Positions 47,501-59,666 of a DNA stretch of 64,000 nucleotides are shown piece by piece. Position numbers and translations under genes: made by a program. The notes beneath the pieces were generated by a model. That model made no database searches and had not been told where the DNA came from. It saw nothing but the letters and a program-made list of their open reading frames with translations. Source of the DNA: Tubiluchus corallicola. Taxonomy: Eukaryota; Priapulida; Priapulimorpha; Priapulimorphida; Tubiluchidae. How positions within the stretch are numbered: position 1 is the first letter of the stretch; the number at the start of each line of letters is the position of its first letter. The DNA is taken from NCBI GenBank assembly GCA_030141605.1, contig JAQGDQ010000006.1, positions 1,371,501 through 1,435,500 of the forward strand. Reading direction: 5' to 3'.

Positions 47501-50500
47501 TTATACATTGATAACAATTGTACTGGTTTACATTACTAGCACTTTTTTACAAAGAATAAGGCAGTAGGCACTGTTTTAATGTTTCAAATGAGGTAAAAGT
47601 GTTGACGACAAAAAAATTGATTTGAGCAAAGTATAAAAAAATCCTCATCAAAATAAAACGTGTCGTTAATTGAAAAAAGGTGTCAAATGTTTAGCATTGT
47701 TAAAGTTAAATCTATTAATTCTGTGACATTTTGATAAAGTGTAGTTATTAAAAAATTCAAAAGATCTTGAACTATTATGAGACAGATCTATTAATTAGTA
47801 ATGTTGCTGAAGTTCCTCATTCTGTGATGAAAGTGTTCATTCTTCCCGTCTCAAACTGCTCAAGCAGTACATTTGGAGTCAGTACAAGTTAATTTAGATT
47901 AATCTAGAATCTGAATAGAGAAGACCATGTCTTGACACATGAAGTTTTAGCCATGTGCAAAAATTTATTTTGACATTTTGGAGCCAGGGCTGGCTCTGCC
48001 ACTAAGCAAACTGGGTAGTTGCCTAAGGTGCCAAATTCTGGCAATAACTTTAAATCTAGTGTAAGTAAAAGCATAGTATATGTGTAATTCCTTAATGCAC
48101 CATACTAATTAAATGAAAGGAATAAGTTGCATTACTTTCCTGTCGAAATGTATGATTCATTGATGCTTGCATGTTCCCTTGGCAAAACACTTATAATTTT
48201 TGCTTTATCTGGTTTCCTGAGGTTACATGATTTCTGACATTACGTTGCGCAGACATTACTGATGCGTTACCCTGCTTTTGCTCTCAGTTTCTGTATATAT
48301 ATACGACGTGCTTATAGAATGACCCTTCGATTAATATAAAATTCTTATTCTCTATTACACTAGCATTTATTTAACCGTGGCAGATAAACCTATAAGAATA
48401 GAATTCTGCAAGACGGAATACAAGGAATGAAAGGTAAATAAGCTGGTGAGTCAAATACAATACAATGGGGTCATAAATCCAATTTCTTAATTCTAGCAAT
48501 CATAAATTCAATTTCAAATTCAGTCAGCACAAGCTTGATTGGGGGTGTGCGGGGGACTGTGCGAATGAGTTGATCATTGACGACGGGAGCTAAAAAACTT
48601 TTGCCTAGGGCAAGAAACTGTCTAGGGCTGGTCCTGTGCAGTTGTATTACAGTTTAAAATTCCTTTAACCTATTATGTGTGCAAGAAGTATTTCTATGCC
48701 TGTGAGGCCAACTCCTATAACTGTATCCTTAATTTGTTTATTTTAAAACTGAGAAAATAGAAATAGGTTCACACTCGTTTCTGCACAATTATCTGAGATA
48801 CTATTGTGTTTTATTAAGCAAAGAAATTTATATTTAATTATTCATTTTTCAATTTAAATTACCAATCAAGTCCCAAGTCATTTATTATGAGTCCGAGTAA
48901 AGTCTAAAGTCACCGACACTCCAATGTCAGAGTCAAAAGCAAATTATGAGTCTGTGACTTGAGTGTTACAACGTTGAAATTAGTAACTAAAGAAAGACAC
49001 CGTCTGCGTAATTTGCTATGACATTGCCTAAATAGAGTAACTACGCTTTTAGCCTTTAGTTTATATATTTGCACCATCTGTGTAATTATAATTGATGATT
49101 ATTTAAAATAAAACATACAGGTGGCACTGGATGGAGTGGTAGTAATTCATTAGCTAGTGACTCTCCCAGTGATAGTTGGAGTGCTGGCGGAAACAGTGGA
49201 GGAAGCAGTGCAAGAGGAAAAGGTTGCTTCAACTGTGGAGAAGACGGTCAAATGTCAAAGGATTGCCCAAATCCAAGGAAGAGTGGCAGCAAAACCTGTC
49301 ACAAGTGCGGTGAAGAAGGACACTTTGCAAAGGAATGCACGTCTGGCAACCGTGGTGGCAGTGGAGACAGGGGCTGCAGGAAATGTGGCGAAGAGGGACA
49401 TTTTGCCAGAGAATGTCCAAACAACGGGAGTAGTAGGGGTGGAGGTGGGGATAGAGCATGCAGGAAGTGTGGAGAAGAAGGGCATTTTGCAAGAGAATGT
49501 CCGAATGCCGATGCCGAAAACCCAGACAGGAAGCCTCCACAAACATACGTACCTGTCGATATTGGAGATGATGATCTTTTCTCCGAGTCCGGGATTCATA
49601 CTGGCATCAACTTTAACAAATATGATGACATCCCAGTTAGTGTGACTGGCAATGACAAACCGAGGCCTATTATGCATTTTGAGGACGCTGGTCTTTTCGA
49701 TACCTTTCTTAATAATGTAAAGAGAGCTGGATATACCAAACCTACTCCAGTCCAGAAATATGCTATGCCCATTATTAAAGCGGGTCGTGATCTTATGGCA
49801 TGTGCTCAGACAGGCTCAGGCAAGACTGCTGCATTTCTTTTACCTGTTCTAACAGAAATGATTAACAAAGGGCTGCACGGCGGTAGTCTTAGTATGGTTC
49901 AAGAGCCAAATGCTGTGGTGATTGCGCCTACACGTGAACTTGCAAAACAGATTTTTCTTGAGGCTCGCAAATTTGCATTAGGCAGCATAGTTAAGCCATG
50001 TGTTGCTTATGGTGGAACTGCTGTTGCTCATCAGTTACGGCAAATAGAAAAAGGTTGTAATTTATTAGTGGCAACCCCTGGACGATTGCTGGACTACGTT
50101 TCCAAGCAGAAAATATCCTTAGCTAAATGCACTTACCTGATTTTGGATGAGGCTGACCGTATGCTAGACATGGGCTTCATTCCTGATGTACGTAGGATAG
50201 TTCAAGATTTTAATATGCCAAGAAAGCAAGAACGGCAAACCCTTCTGTTCAGTGCAACATTTCCCAGAGAAATACAAATTCTTGCAGCTGATTTTATGAA
50301 TGATTACTTGTTTGTTGCCGTAGGCGTTGTTGGTGGTGCAAATAATGATGTCAAGCAAATATTCTTTGAAGTCGCTTCTAATGAAAAACGAGATAAGCTG
50401 TGTGAGCTATTGAGCAAGACCGGGACTGACCGAACGCTTGTGTTTGTGGAACGGAAAAGAAATGCCGACTTTTTGAGCTCGTATCTGTGCCAATCTGGAT

Positions 50501-50973
50501 ATCCTTCTACTAGCATTCATGGTGATCGCGAGCAGTACCAAAGAGAGGAAGCCCTCAGTGACTTTCGTTCGAATCGTGCTCCTATTCTGCTGGCTACACA
50601 AGTAGCTGCTAGAGGCCTGGATATTCCTGATGTGAAACATGTTATCAATTATGATTTACCATCCAACATTGAAGAATACGTTCACCGCATTGGACGTACA
50701 GGACGTGTTGGCAATCTCGGCAAAGCAACAAGCTTCTACGACAGTGCTCAAGACCGTGAGTTGGCTTCGGCTTTGGTGAAGGTTTTAGGAGATGCTCAAC
50801 AAGAAGTGCCAGAATGGCTGGAAAAAGAAGCCGGTTCAGGCATGTATGGTGGTGGTGGTGGTGGTGGTCGTGGATATGGTGGACGCGACTTGCGAGGAGG
50901 TAGAAATAACTCAGATAGTAATTTTGGGTTTAATTCTACCATGGCAGCTCATGCTGAAGAAGAGGAGTGGTAG
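44594..50973 (+). CDS. vasa: Vasa/DDX4 DEAD-box RNA helicase
   Basis: Three coding exons, 44594-44651, 46317-46433 and 49121-50973, join in frame to 675 residues. Vasa is an ATP-dependent RNA helicase of germ cells that acts in germ granules, in piRNA processing and in translation. Seen: the MSDDDWG start; a Gly/Ser-rich N-terminus; four CCHC knuckle positions at about residues 94-107, 118-131, 144-157 and 172-185; the Q motif region FEDAGLFDTFL to YTKPTPVQ; AQTGSGKT (287-294); PTRELAKQ; TPGRL; DEAD; SATFP; ARGLDIPDVKHVINYDLP; HRIGRTGRVG; and the vasa-type acidic end EEEEW. The first knuckle has Gln102 where zinc-binding His is expected (CFNCGEDGQMSKDC). The helicase core is unbroken by introns. 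An acceptor (TTTATTTGCACAG, 44529-44541) precedes the start codon, so at least one 5' UTR exon lies upstream. Confidence 0.96.
47052..47710 (-). mobile_element. pogo/Tigger-like MITE, copy B
   Basis: Homologous, in reverse orientation, to 34402-35095. It begins ACCCCGCTTAAGCACTAG on the plus strand and is truncated at its other end near TTTAACAATG, lacking about 45 terminal bases present in copy A. It lies in vasa intron 2. Confidence 0.75.
47985..48636. mobile_element. hAT-like non-autonomous element, 652 bp
   Basis: Left end CAGGGCTGGCTCTGCCACTA, followed by GCAAACTGGGTAGTTGCCTAAGG. The right end, read inward, is CAGGACCAGCCCTAGACAGTTTC, followed by TTGCCCTAGGCAA. The CAGGGC(C/T)GGC start and GTTGCCTA motif are characteristic of hAT elements seen in many animals. 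No clear 8-bp duplication. It lies in vasa intron 2. Confidence 0.6.
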
Positions 50974-51043
50974 TTGTTGTAACCACCAACAGGGATCACT
51001 GTTTACTTAACTAAAGCTATTCTAATTAAAATTTCATCTTCAG

Positions 51044-51097
51044 TTATTATCCTAAATTTTTGCTTTGGCTTTATTATCCTAAATTTTTGCTTTGGCT
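51044..51097 (+). repeat. 27-bp perfect tandem duplication in vasa 3' UTR
   Basis: The 27-base unit starting TTATTATCCTAAATTTTTGC occurs twice in a row (51044-51070, 51071-51097), about 70 bases after the vasa stop codon. Confidence 0.95.
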
Positions 51098-53670
51098 ATT
51101 AGCTATGCAATTTTTGTCACTCTCACAGTTCATCTCTAAGCTCACAGACTCTCATATATTTTTATAAAGAGAAAATGATGCATTACATGATGACCTGTTA
51201 GAGATACTGTGAAAGAGAATGTTTTAGGATAGAATTATGTTAAATGATGCTTTGATGAACATCTTTTTCAGTAAGATAATATGCTAAGAGTCCAATGTTT
51301 AGTTTTGAAATTTGAGTGACATTTAGAGTGTTCTAATGAGTGCGGCCATCAATTAGCTAAAGCTATATAGTTAATTGTATTTCTGTTATTGATAATTAGT
51401 GTTAAACAAACATTTATTAGTGATACAGATACAGATCAAAATTTTTAAATTTTTTATATGTAATTGCAAAATTACACATTATTACTATAACTTCAGTAGT
51501 AACTCAACTATAGCCATTTTGTATTTTTGTGCACTGAAGTATTGCATCTATAAATCACAGAAATTATCCTTTGGTAAAGCCATGCTGATTACCATGTTTT
51601 TTTAGGTAAGGGCATTTCAGAAGCTGTTATTTGAAACTTGCAACCGCTTTAGTCATATATTGTACATTGTGTGTATGCTACATGATATTAAATGCGTGAT
51701 CATTAGTTTTTGCTTTGCTCATTGGTTTGCCATTCATTTACGTTACCTGGGTATTCATCTAGGGTTGTTATTCTTTCTAAGATAGTTTGTTTGGGCATCT
51801 TATAACTTTGGCAAGTTCTTTTAAAGTACGTTTTCGGAAGTATACAGATTATAATACGATATAGTTTTTATTTTCGATTTTCTACACTAAAGGATTTGAA
51901 GGATATATAAGATTGGAATTTCTTGGGTGGGCCAAAATCGGTGAATAGAGAGTAGTGTAAGTAGTGTATGAAAATTCAAGTTTCTAATATTCAAATTTGC
52001 TCAGAAATTCCGATGTTCATGCATTTGGGTACGTTAACTTGCAAAATCTTGTTCAGTGAGGATCCTTTCATTCAACCTCTGGCATTGTGACCATTATCAA
52101 TGCCAGTTATTCACTCTGAGTCGTTTTCTTTATCTCAGTAGTGATTATGTATGCGCCTGAGTGTTAGTAATCCTTTTAGAGGATATCTCTGTGAATAACA
52201 GCTTATTGTTGTTTTGTTGCTTGTAAATTCAGCTTCAGGAAAGCTGATCATTTATAGGGCGATTGTAAAAAAAGTAGCGAGGTTCCTTGAAAATACTGGA
52301 AAGTATGACTTATTATGTTGTTTTGTTATTGAAGTTTTGTTATGTTAGTCAAAGCAAACGCTTTTTCTCCTTTGTATTTATTTTTGTTCATGTTATGTAT
52401 AATGTTGTTTAACTGAATTGTAAACTACTGTACTACATACTTTATCTTATGCTTTATCACCTTTTGTGTTTTGTAATTCATTCGATATTGCATCCCTTAT
52501 TATAATTATAATATCAATAAATAATTGAAAACAACTTACAGTTTTCTTGTTGTTAATATGGATTATTCATCACAAAAATTAAACCTAGACAAACTTACAC
52601 TATTAAAGCATTTTCGCTTAAAAAATAATATTCACTGTACTAGAGTTTTGGACGACTGTTTAAATTGGAATGTAGCTGATTGGTACGTGTCATTGATTTC
52701 TGGTACCTTGCTAGACATACATTTTTCTTCATGTTGTCAGCAGCAGTTATACATGTGATAGGATCGAAAAACACAGTGAGATTAATTTAAAAAATGTAAA
52801 ACAGCAAAGCTCCAGGGACTGCAATTTTGCAACATTTGAGCGTTCGAAGTTGGTTTTTTTATGCACCCAAAATACTTTGACATTTTTTATTATGGATTAG
52901 CATGCTTCGATCATTGGTGTAGCATATTCTAGAAACACCACATAGGTAACAAAATGGTTACGTCAAGTTTAATGCAGTATAATTTTTTGCTTAGCCCACT
53001 TGGGTTCTCGTCTTGGGGACACAATTTGTGCTATTAATATATTACATATATATTATGTACTTTTTGAGATCAATAAGGGCCATTAATTGTGATGGGTATT
53101 ATTTGTCTGCATTATTTACGTATGATAAGCTGCCGTGCGTTTCCCGGAGCATATTTCATTTTCTTAATCAGTAAAAATTTTATTAATTGTACTTAAATTA
53201 GGAAGTTATTATAATGTAATATTTTTGAAAGTAGCGATAATAATAATTGCATAATATGACTACACTGCAAATTCAAGTGAAACCAAGCGCCGGACACTTG
53301 GGCACGAGACATTTTGGCACTAATGAAACTTTAATGGTGTTGCCTGTTTTTTATTTCTGTTCTATAAATTTTTACTAATTCACTATTTTACTACCTTTCG
53401 CAATATTTTTTAAAATCGCTTTAAGTATTATTAGTTTAGACTTTAGCGGCAGTGTTTTTACAGTTGTTTCCAGCTTTTATTACGTAATCATACTCCCCAA
53501 AATAATTACATGTATTACTTTTTTTAGATGTTATATAAAAGTTGTAGTTATGGATTCTCATAATTTTAGTGTACTATCCAGAGTGATCACGCAGTAAATT
53601 TCTCCAGGTGATGGAGTTGCATACTTGTAATACATTTCTTGGTGATCGAGTCGCATACTCGCATTACTCT
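51098..53670. other. Vasa 3' UTR and intergenic stretch
   Basis: The vasa transcript may end at an ATTAAA near 51027 or as far as AATAAATAATTG near 52516. Beyond that the DNA is AT-rich with no gene signal. Confidence 0.4.
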
Positions 53671-53673
53671 ATA

Positions 53674-53873
53674 AAGTGTCGTTTACGTAGCATCCGGATT
53701 CGTAAGCGTTTTGGAGGGTGCGGAATAAATAAAATCGGCTTATATTGTTTTCAGCGCACCCGTTTATGCAGACAGCGTGTGCGTTATTCCTGTAGCTATT
53801 CATATTGATTTTTCCGCAGCTATTCCATAGGTAGAAACGTATACGCATCCGGATGCTACCTAATCGCGACTTA
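53674..53873. mobile_element. ~200-bp MITE with GCATCCGGAT inverted ends
   Basis: AAGTGTCGTTTACGTAGCAT-CCGGATTCGTA on the left pairs with the inverse of TACGCATCCGGATGCTACC-TAATCGCGACTTAA on the right, an imperfect inverted repeat of about 35 bases. The interior is more GC-rich than its surroundings. Superfamily not determined. Confidence 0.65.
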
Positions 53874-54479
53874 ACAGCACAGCCGGTAGGGTCACAATGG
53901 CCTGATTATCTCTGTAAGAACCATGTTTGGAAAAAGGAAAAACAGTATGATTTTTGATAGCCTGCGGGTGGTCCTATGCCATTTTGAAGTACAGTACGGT
54001 AAAAAAGTTTATTCAGTGTGATATGCAAAACTTGACAAATTTGAAAGGAAATTAAAGCGGACTCAATCTTAAATCATAGCTGAAACAATGTACAAGAATA
54101 ACTTACGTGAAAGAATTATTACCGCAGAAATCTAACATCACCTTTGAGCGGCACTAGCGCCTTTATCTCGGAAACGCATTTCACAGAAAAAACTGACATT
54201 CTCTTTTGTATACTCTTTTGAATTATTTAAGGTTATAGGCAAAATTGGCAAATGTCAAATAGCCTTTACTCATTCAGACAAGGTCAACAAAATCTGCATC
54301 GTTATTTTGGTTCCTCCTATAGACGTTGCAAATTCCATGATACCTAGTATTGTCACTACGGAGCCTCTAAAGGCTGTAGCAGAAAACGAGATAATTGACT
54401 TTGACTCATTGATCCAATGTCACAGAATGTTCACCCTTATTTCAGCAACTAGTCCAGGTGACTGGAAAGCAACCTTTCT

Positions 54480-55235
54480 GATTAGCTGTTATGACCCTGT
54501 TTTAAGACTTTCATCCATGTCATGTGACTTGCCTCGCTCACTTTCTGAAAATACTTAGTGGACGTCTTCCCTTACCTAGCTATCCATACGTGCAAAAACA
54601 TAAACTTTGTATGTAATACTGTAAGAGGAGTTAAATGACAAACCCATTTGCCCTAATTTTCACTGAACGGCTCCTAGTGGTATCACTATTCATTTACATC
54701 ACTATCTGAGCATCTACCGCAGGCGGCAACCCTGCAAGTTTTATGACTCCACCTTTTACACTTATGAAATTAATAACATAATCCCGGAGTTAACACTTTC
54801 GTCCCTGTCACGTTACTTGGCAACGCCCACTTTTTGAAAATTAATTTGTGTACATCTACCCTACTCGGCTACATACGCATACAAAAATATGTACTACTGA
54901 TCCAATACTGTAAGAAGAATTGCCCTATTTTTAACATTTTGGCGCCTATCTTGGGCTGTTACGATATCTCAGCTTTGTAATCCTCAGTGCCACATCTAGC
55001 CAACAACACCTACTGTAAATACTTTTGAAAAAACAATTCAATGTAAGCCCTAGGAGGAAATGCAGTTCAATCGAAAAAATTGAGAAACTCCCGATTTTCA
55101 CATTTGGCTCCTATCTCAGGCCGTTCAAGAATCCCATTTTTTTAAACGTCAGGTGCACATCTGCTTAATAATACTTAATTTATACCTGTCGGAAAAAATT
55201 CAAAAGCCATATATACAGGAGAAGATACTGTTCAA
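54480..55235. repeat. Decayed tandem-repeat field, unit roughly 150-280 bp
   Basis: Related blocks recur in order: GGCTCCTAGTGGTATCAC (54670), GGCGCCTATCTTGGGCTGTTAC (54943) and GGCTCCTATCTCAGGCCGTTC (55105); TACTGTAAGAGGAG (54617) and TACTGTAAGAAGAATTG (54908); GTTCAATCGAAAAAATTGAG (55066) and GTTCAATTGAAAAATTGACTG (55228). Units have drifted heavily, and no frame is conserved between them. Confidence 0.55.
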
Positions 55236-56193
55236 TTGAAAAATTGACTGAGATCGGATGTCAGCATCATTCCTCCATTGATAGTGAGGCTCTCAATTCT
55301 GACCCTAGACTGCACATGCAAAGAGCTATTAAGCAAAACGTTGGTAGCGAAACAAATGACAATAAACGCTATGAATTTCAAAAAGATTTTGCTGTGACGA
55401 AATCTCTTGAAGACTTTCTATGGCAAAATGTTAATGGAAATAAAAATCGGAGGTAACAAGAAGATTCTACTGCACGTTTAATCCATTAGGTCATTATTGC
55501 AGTCACTGTCATGCTTTATAAATTAATGCTATATACAAAGCTTCTTACGAATAAGCACAATTCCCAGACGGTTCATGTTAACATCATTATAGTTCTGGAA
55601 TAGTGTATGATACTAGTGTCACACAGACTCCACAAAGGAAACCATTATGTAGGCCTGATTGGAAAGTAAACATGCGCTGTCGCGAAGAAGCTCGAAACTG
55701 TCTAACGGCTGTCTTTGCTCAAGGTAGACCGGGGCTACTGCGAAGCCAGGTCGCAGAGCGCAGGCAGAGTGCAGCAAAACGAGACAATCAGGTGACAAGC
55801 AAGAAACGTGCATTAGGAGATTTATTTCGTGTGCCGAAAACAACACGTGAAACCTGAAGAAGAAACGCGAAAATTGGAAAGGTGAAGCGACTTATTATCA
55901 GAGATGAAGCGACTATAAAAGCATGTGACAGAGATTTTTGTATTCGCGTTTCTCTTAAACGGGTATTATATTTTTTGCTATTACTTTGGTCATCTAAGTA
56001 ATTGCTTAATTAGTGGTAAATATTAATTTCAGGATAAAATGTCTCCTGAATAGGAAGGAAATTATACGGTGTTCTCAGTTAATCTTGTGACTTCAGAAAC
56101 TTTGAAAACAGAAAACTGTTTAATTTTATTAATCTAGACAAATAAATTTTGGACTACGTAAAAGCATATATAGTGCGATACTGTCTGTCTTCT

Positions 56194-59100
56194 ATGGAAA
56201 GCGAGAACCGCTCAGGCTCAGGTGCTTCGGGCTCTGCCATCTCTAGTCCAAATCTGGCAAATCAACCTGAAATCCATCGAATTTTTGTGTCTTCTTCTTT
56301 TTCTCAAATAGACCTACTGAGGGAGAACAAAGAGCGTAATAGATGGATGCACGTATTGAAAACATACGTGGTACTGTTGGTTCCCATTGTAGCTGTATTG
56401 GTGTTCATTGCCGTGATGATGTACATGTCAAATCATCAGTACTATTTGGCGAAACATACTGAGCAACTGTTGAGGGATGCTACTGATCTTACAGCGTTAG
56501 TAGAAAGCTTGCAACGTGAACGTGGTATGACTGCTTTGTATGAGACGACCAGGATATACAGAACTGATAACGACAGGTATGTGAGATCGTATTTTCTAAT
56601 TTTGTACATAAGGGTTTCAATAAAGTATTTGCAAATTAATTTAGTGATGGCAAATTTCTGAAATACTATCAACTGTATTAGAACGACAGATAACCTATAG
56701 TCACTTGTTATCTACTGTCGAGTAAGGTCGAAAAATTGTGGTCTTAACTATTATAAAAATACAAGCTATAAAATAAATTTGAAATATAATTAATAAGTCT
56801 ATAAAAGAAGTGGATGGAATCAGCAGTTATTAAATTTTTGAAACCTCGCTTGCTGAAAGAACAAAATGTGGAAAATTAGACTGAGTCTGGAAATAAGCCA
56901 TTGAACTAGGAGTGCAGTGCCATGACATCTAGACCACACAGCCCCTTATAAAGTTGCAAGTAAGATAGATAAGCTTTAATTGAATCTTAATAGGTTCTCC
57001 CAATCATTCCAGTACTTCCAGTGTGATGTAATTCAATGCCTTATGGTTCTCTTCCAGATTCACTTACAAGTTTCTCACAGTTTCTTTTTTCAGCCAAGTT
57101 TAGTTTCAAAAGTTTAACAATTGTGGAACTGGACAGTCCGGTTCTGAGAAGTCAAAACAGTCCAGATAATTGACGAACTCCATTTGCATCTGTCTAGCGT
57201 TCGCTTCCACTAGGGGAGAACATATATCAGTAAAACTGTCTGCTCCAAACCTAGATGTTACACCTTCAATGAATTATGTTTAAATCAACTCCGAATAATC
57301 TGTATCTAGACTTCGTAAATTTCTGTGTACAATCATATTTTTATGTGAAATAAACTAAAAATACATCTGTATAATTAATTTCGCTGGTATGTTATATATG
57401 TATCGGTTAACCTACTCGAATCTTGTACATCAGTTTCGGGGCTACAGCTCCAATGACGGCACCATTTGCGGCGATCCATATATCAAACAAAAAGTCTAGA
57501 TTTAGTGTCGTGCTGTTAGGGGTTTATTTTTCGAATTGGGCCCACGGGGACGAAGACCTCCAAAAATGGCCATTTTCGGCCGTTTTTTGCAAAACGTACT
57601 TCTTATTTCTGGAGAACGGGGATGGATCGGGGGCGGTGCCGGCCATGGATAGATAGCCAATTCAACGGTGGGTGTAGTAGGCATATCTAGATTTCGCGGG
57701 AGGGCCATGGCGTCCGCAATGGGCGTTTTCACGGACGCAACTCCCATTTTTTTTTCGAAATTTTGGCCAAACGGCCTATAGAAAAAAAACGTTCTAGCTT
57801 CGCATAGTGTGACTCATGGAAGGAGATATTTGGCTCTTAAGAAAGAGGGAAAACAGGGCTACACGATGACGTGGGTTATATTTTAGGACACGTCCAACAA
57901 GAGGAGTGGCGACGAGTTAATTAGATGTTCCATTTTTGACAATTTTCGCTTGGAAAACTGCTGACGCAAAGCCATTGTTCTGACGTGATCCATTATACTC
58001 TGCTTACAACCTTATAACTTTAATTCAGTAAAACTGCTACTGGCCTTGTGTTATAAATGTTATAAAAGAATTTCGCGTATTATTGATTATAAGTATATTT
58101 ATACGCAAAGCTGTGACAAGTTAATTGGAGGTGCCATTTCGGGCGATTTTCGCTTGGAAAATTGCTGACGCAAAGCCATTGTTCTGACGTCGTTCATTAT
58201 ATTCTGCCTATAATTTTGTTCAATAAAAGCAGCTGCCGCTAGCTGCTATCATGTAAGTGTTATAATGTTAATCTATTATTATCAAAAGGGAAGTTTGCAA
58301 ACACTGTGTAGAATGTCTGTGCATTACTGATTATTGGTGGAAGGGTTTAGAGCTTTTGTTATAGCATACAGTTCCAATTTTGTGCAAAATGTATTGCAAG
58401 GTTTCGTTATGATGCTGTGCTGTTCGTGTTGGTGTTGTTCTCATCATCGTCGTCATAATCACCTGTGATATGGTGAGTTTGGTGTTTTGGGTGTGGCATG
58501 GTGTGGGTGTTGTGGCATGGATGATGTGGTGTGGATAGTGTGGTGAGGTGGTATGGTGTGGGTGGTGTTAGTGTAGTGTAGTGTGGTGGATGTGGTGTGG
58601 TGTGTTGTGTGCGGTGTGTTGTGGGTGATGTTGGTGCAGTCCTGTGGATGGGTGGTGTGGTGGGTGTGGTGTCGTGTTCTGGTATAATGTGGTGTGGGTG
58701 GTGCGATGTGGGAGGTATGGTGTGGTGTGGTGTGGGTGGTGTGCTATGGTGTGGGTGTTGTGGTATGGTGTGGTACGGGTCGTGTGTTGCGAGTGGAGTG
58801 GTGGGTTGGTGTGGTGTGGGGAGGATAGAGTGTTGTGAATGGGGTGGCAGGTGGTTGTGAGATGTGGTGTGGGTTGTGTGTTCATTTATGCGCAGAATTG
58901 TTTTTGCGGGATTTGGCTAGTGTAATAATAATATTATAAATCTGTTAAGTCTTTTTTTCATTTGGGATGCACTCTAACAAGCTTTAGCCTGAATAACCTG
59001 AAAAATGTTTATTATTATATATCTTGAATTATTGTATTGTATTCAAAGCTTTTTTGTGTGAAAATAAAATGGATAATCTCAAAGGGGTTAAAGGGGAATT

Positions 59101-59666
59101 TTGATACTATGTCTCAACGCAGCATTACACTTATCCGTTTCAAAGACTTACATAACTGGGAAAGAAAATTCTAATTAAAATGCTCTCACCAACTGGTAAA
59201 ACATCATTGTATGAACTACTCAGTGACTTGTCATTAAAATGGCTGTGCCTAAGGATCATCCAGGAGTTTAAATAAAAAATTGACAAGTTTTATGTACTGC
59301 TATCTCTGCAATGTACATGCAGCTACATGCAATAAGACAGCATGTAATTGATGCAAAATTTTAAGACGATTTTTTAAGTTTTATTTATGAAGAATGTTTT
59401 TTGTGCTTTAATCTTTATTAATTCTTAGTGATAGTAAATTATTTTTACTGTGAGATTCATGGCGTCATTAATATCTTATTTAGTAATGCTGTTTGGGAAG
59501 AAGTGGAGAGATTTCGGAATGGGACTGAGTCAGTACTCTTTTCTATGAGGAAATGGTTAGGATCACGTTCTGATGGGATAGCATTTAGCACTGCTAAGGA
59601 GTTTCATCTACATCTAAATAGACACCGTTCCAATCTAAGTGGAATGTTCACTGATTCCCTATCTTG
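56194..59666 (+). CDS. NIT-domain membrane protein, probable NIT-type guanylate cyclase (N-terminal exons)
   Basis: Two coding exons, 56194-56576 and 59484-59666, join in frame (AG|T gives Ser) and end at a donor TTG|GTAGGT, so the gene continues beyond the window. The protein starts MESENRSGSGASGS, a Ser-rich cytoplasmic segment. A single membrane span follows at about residues 57-77 (YVVLLVPIVAVLVFIAVMMY), then the start of a NIT (nitrate/nitrite sensing) domain: LLRDATDLTALVESLQRERGMTALY, then EEVERFRNGTESVLFSMRKWL. LQ.ERG..A.Y is the hallmark of NIT helix 1. In animals, NIT domains on single-span proteins are known mainly from membrane guanylate cyclases, implicated in nitric-oxide signalling in Platynereis. 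Kinase-homology and cyclase domains are not in the window, so the full identity is inferred. The start ATG at 56194 was chosen over an upstream non-ATG extension. Confidence 0.72.
57430..57780. other. GC-richer segment of unknown origin in the NIT-gene intron
   Basis: Compared with its AT-rich surroundings this block is plainly richer in G and C (GGCCCACGGGGACGAAGACC, GGGGGCGGTGCCGGCCATGG). It shows no protein family in either strand and no clear terminal repeats. It could be a piece of an interspersed repeat. Confidence 0.4.
57911..58345. repeat. ~203-bp tandem duplication
   Basis: Unit 1 starts GACGAGTTAATTAG at 57911 and unit 2 starts GACAAGTTAATTGG at 58114. Both contain TTTTCGCTTGGAAAA and GCTGACGCAAAGCCATTGTT, followed by CTGACGT..TTCATTATA. 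The units have diverged by point changes and indels. Confidence 0.85.
58470..58880. repeat. GT-rich minisatellite-like array
   Basis: About 400 bases of GTGTGG, GGTGTGGTG and GGGTGTTG units, almost free of C and poor in A on the plus strand. The long Val/Cys/Trp frames and the His/Thr/Pro frame opposite are composition artefacts. The G-run density could allow G-quadruplexes. Confidence 0.9.

Noticed and set aside
49229-49677. Minus-strand frames of 105 and 140 residues opposite vasa
   Set aside because: Shadows of the repetitive zinc-knuckle coding sequence; Cys/His pattern arises from antisense of CCHC repeats.
54307-54558. 83-residue plus-strand frame
   Set aside because: It runs into the decayed tandem repeat and is not preserved in the other units.
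58568-58885. His/Thr/Pro-rich minus-strand frame and Val/Cys/Trp-rich plus-strand frames
   Set aside because: Products of the GT-rich array; no start context, no non-repetitive sequence.
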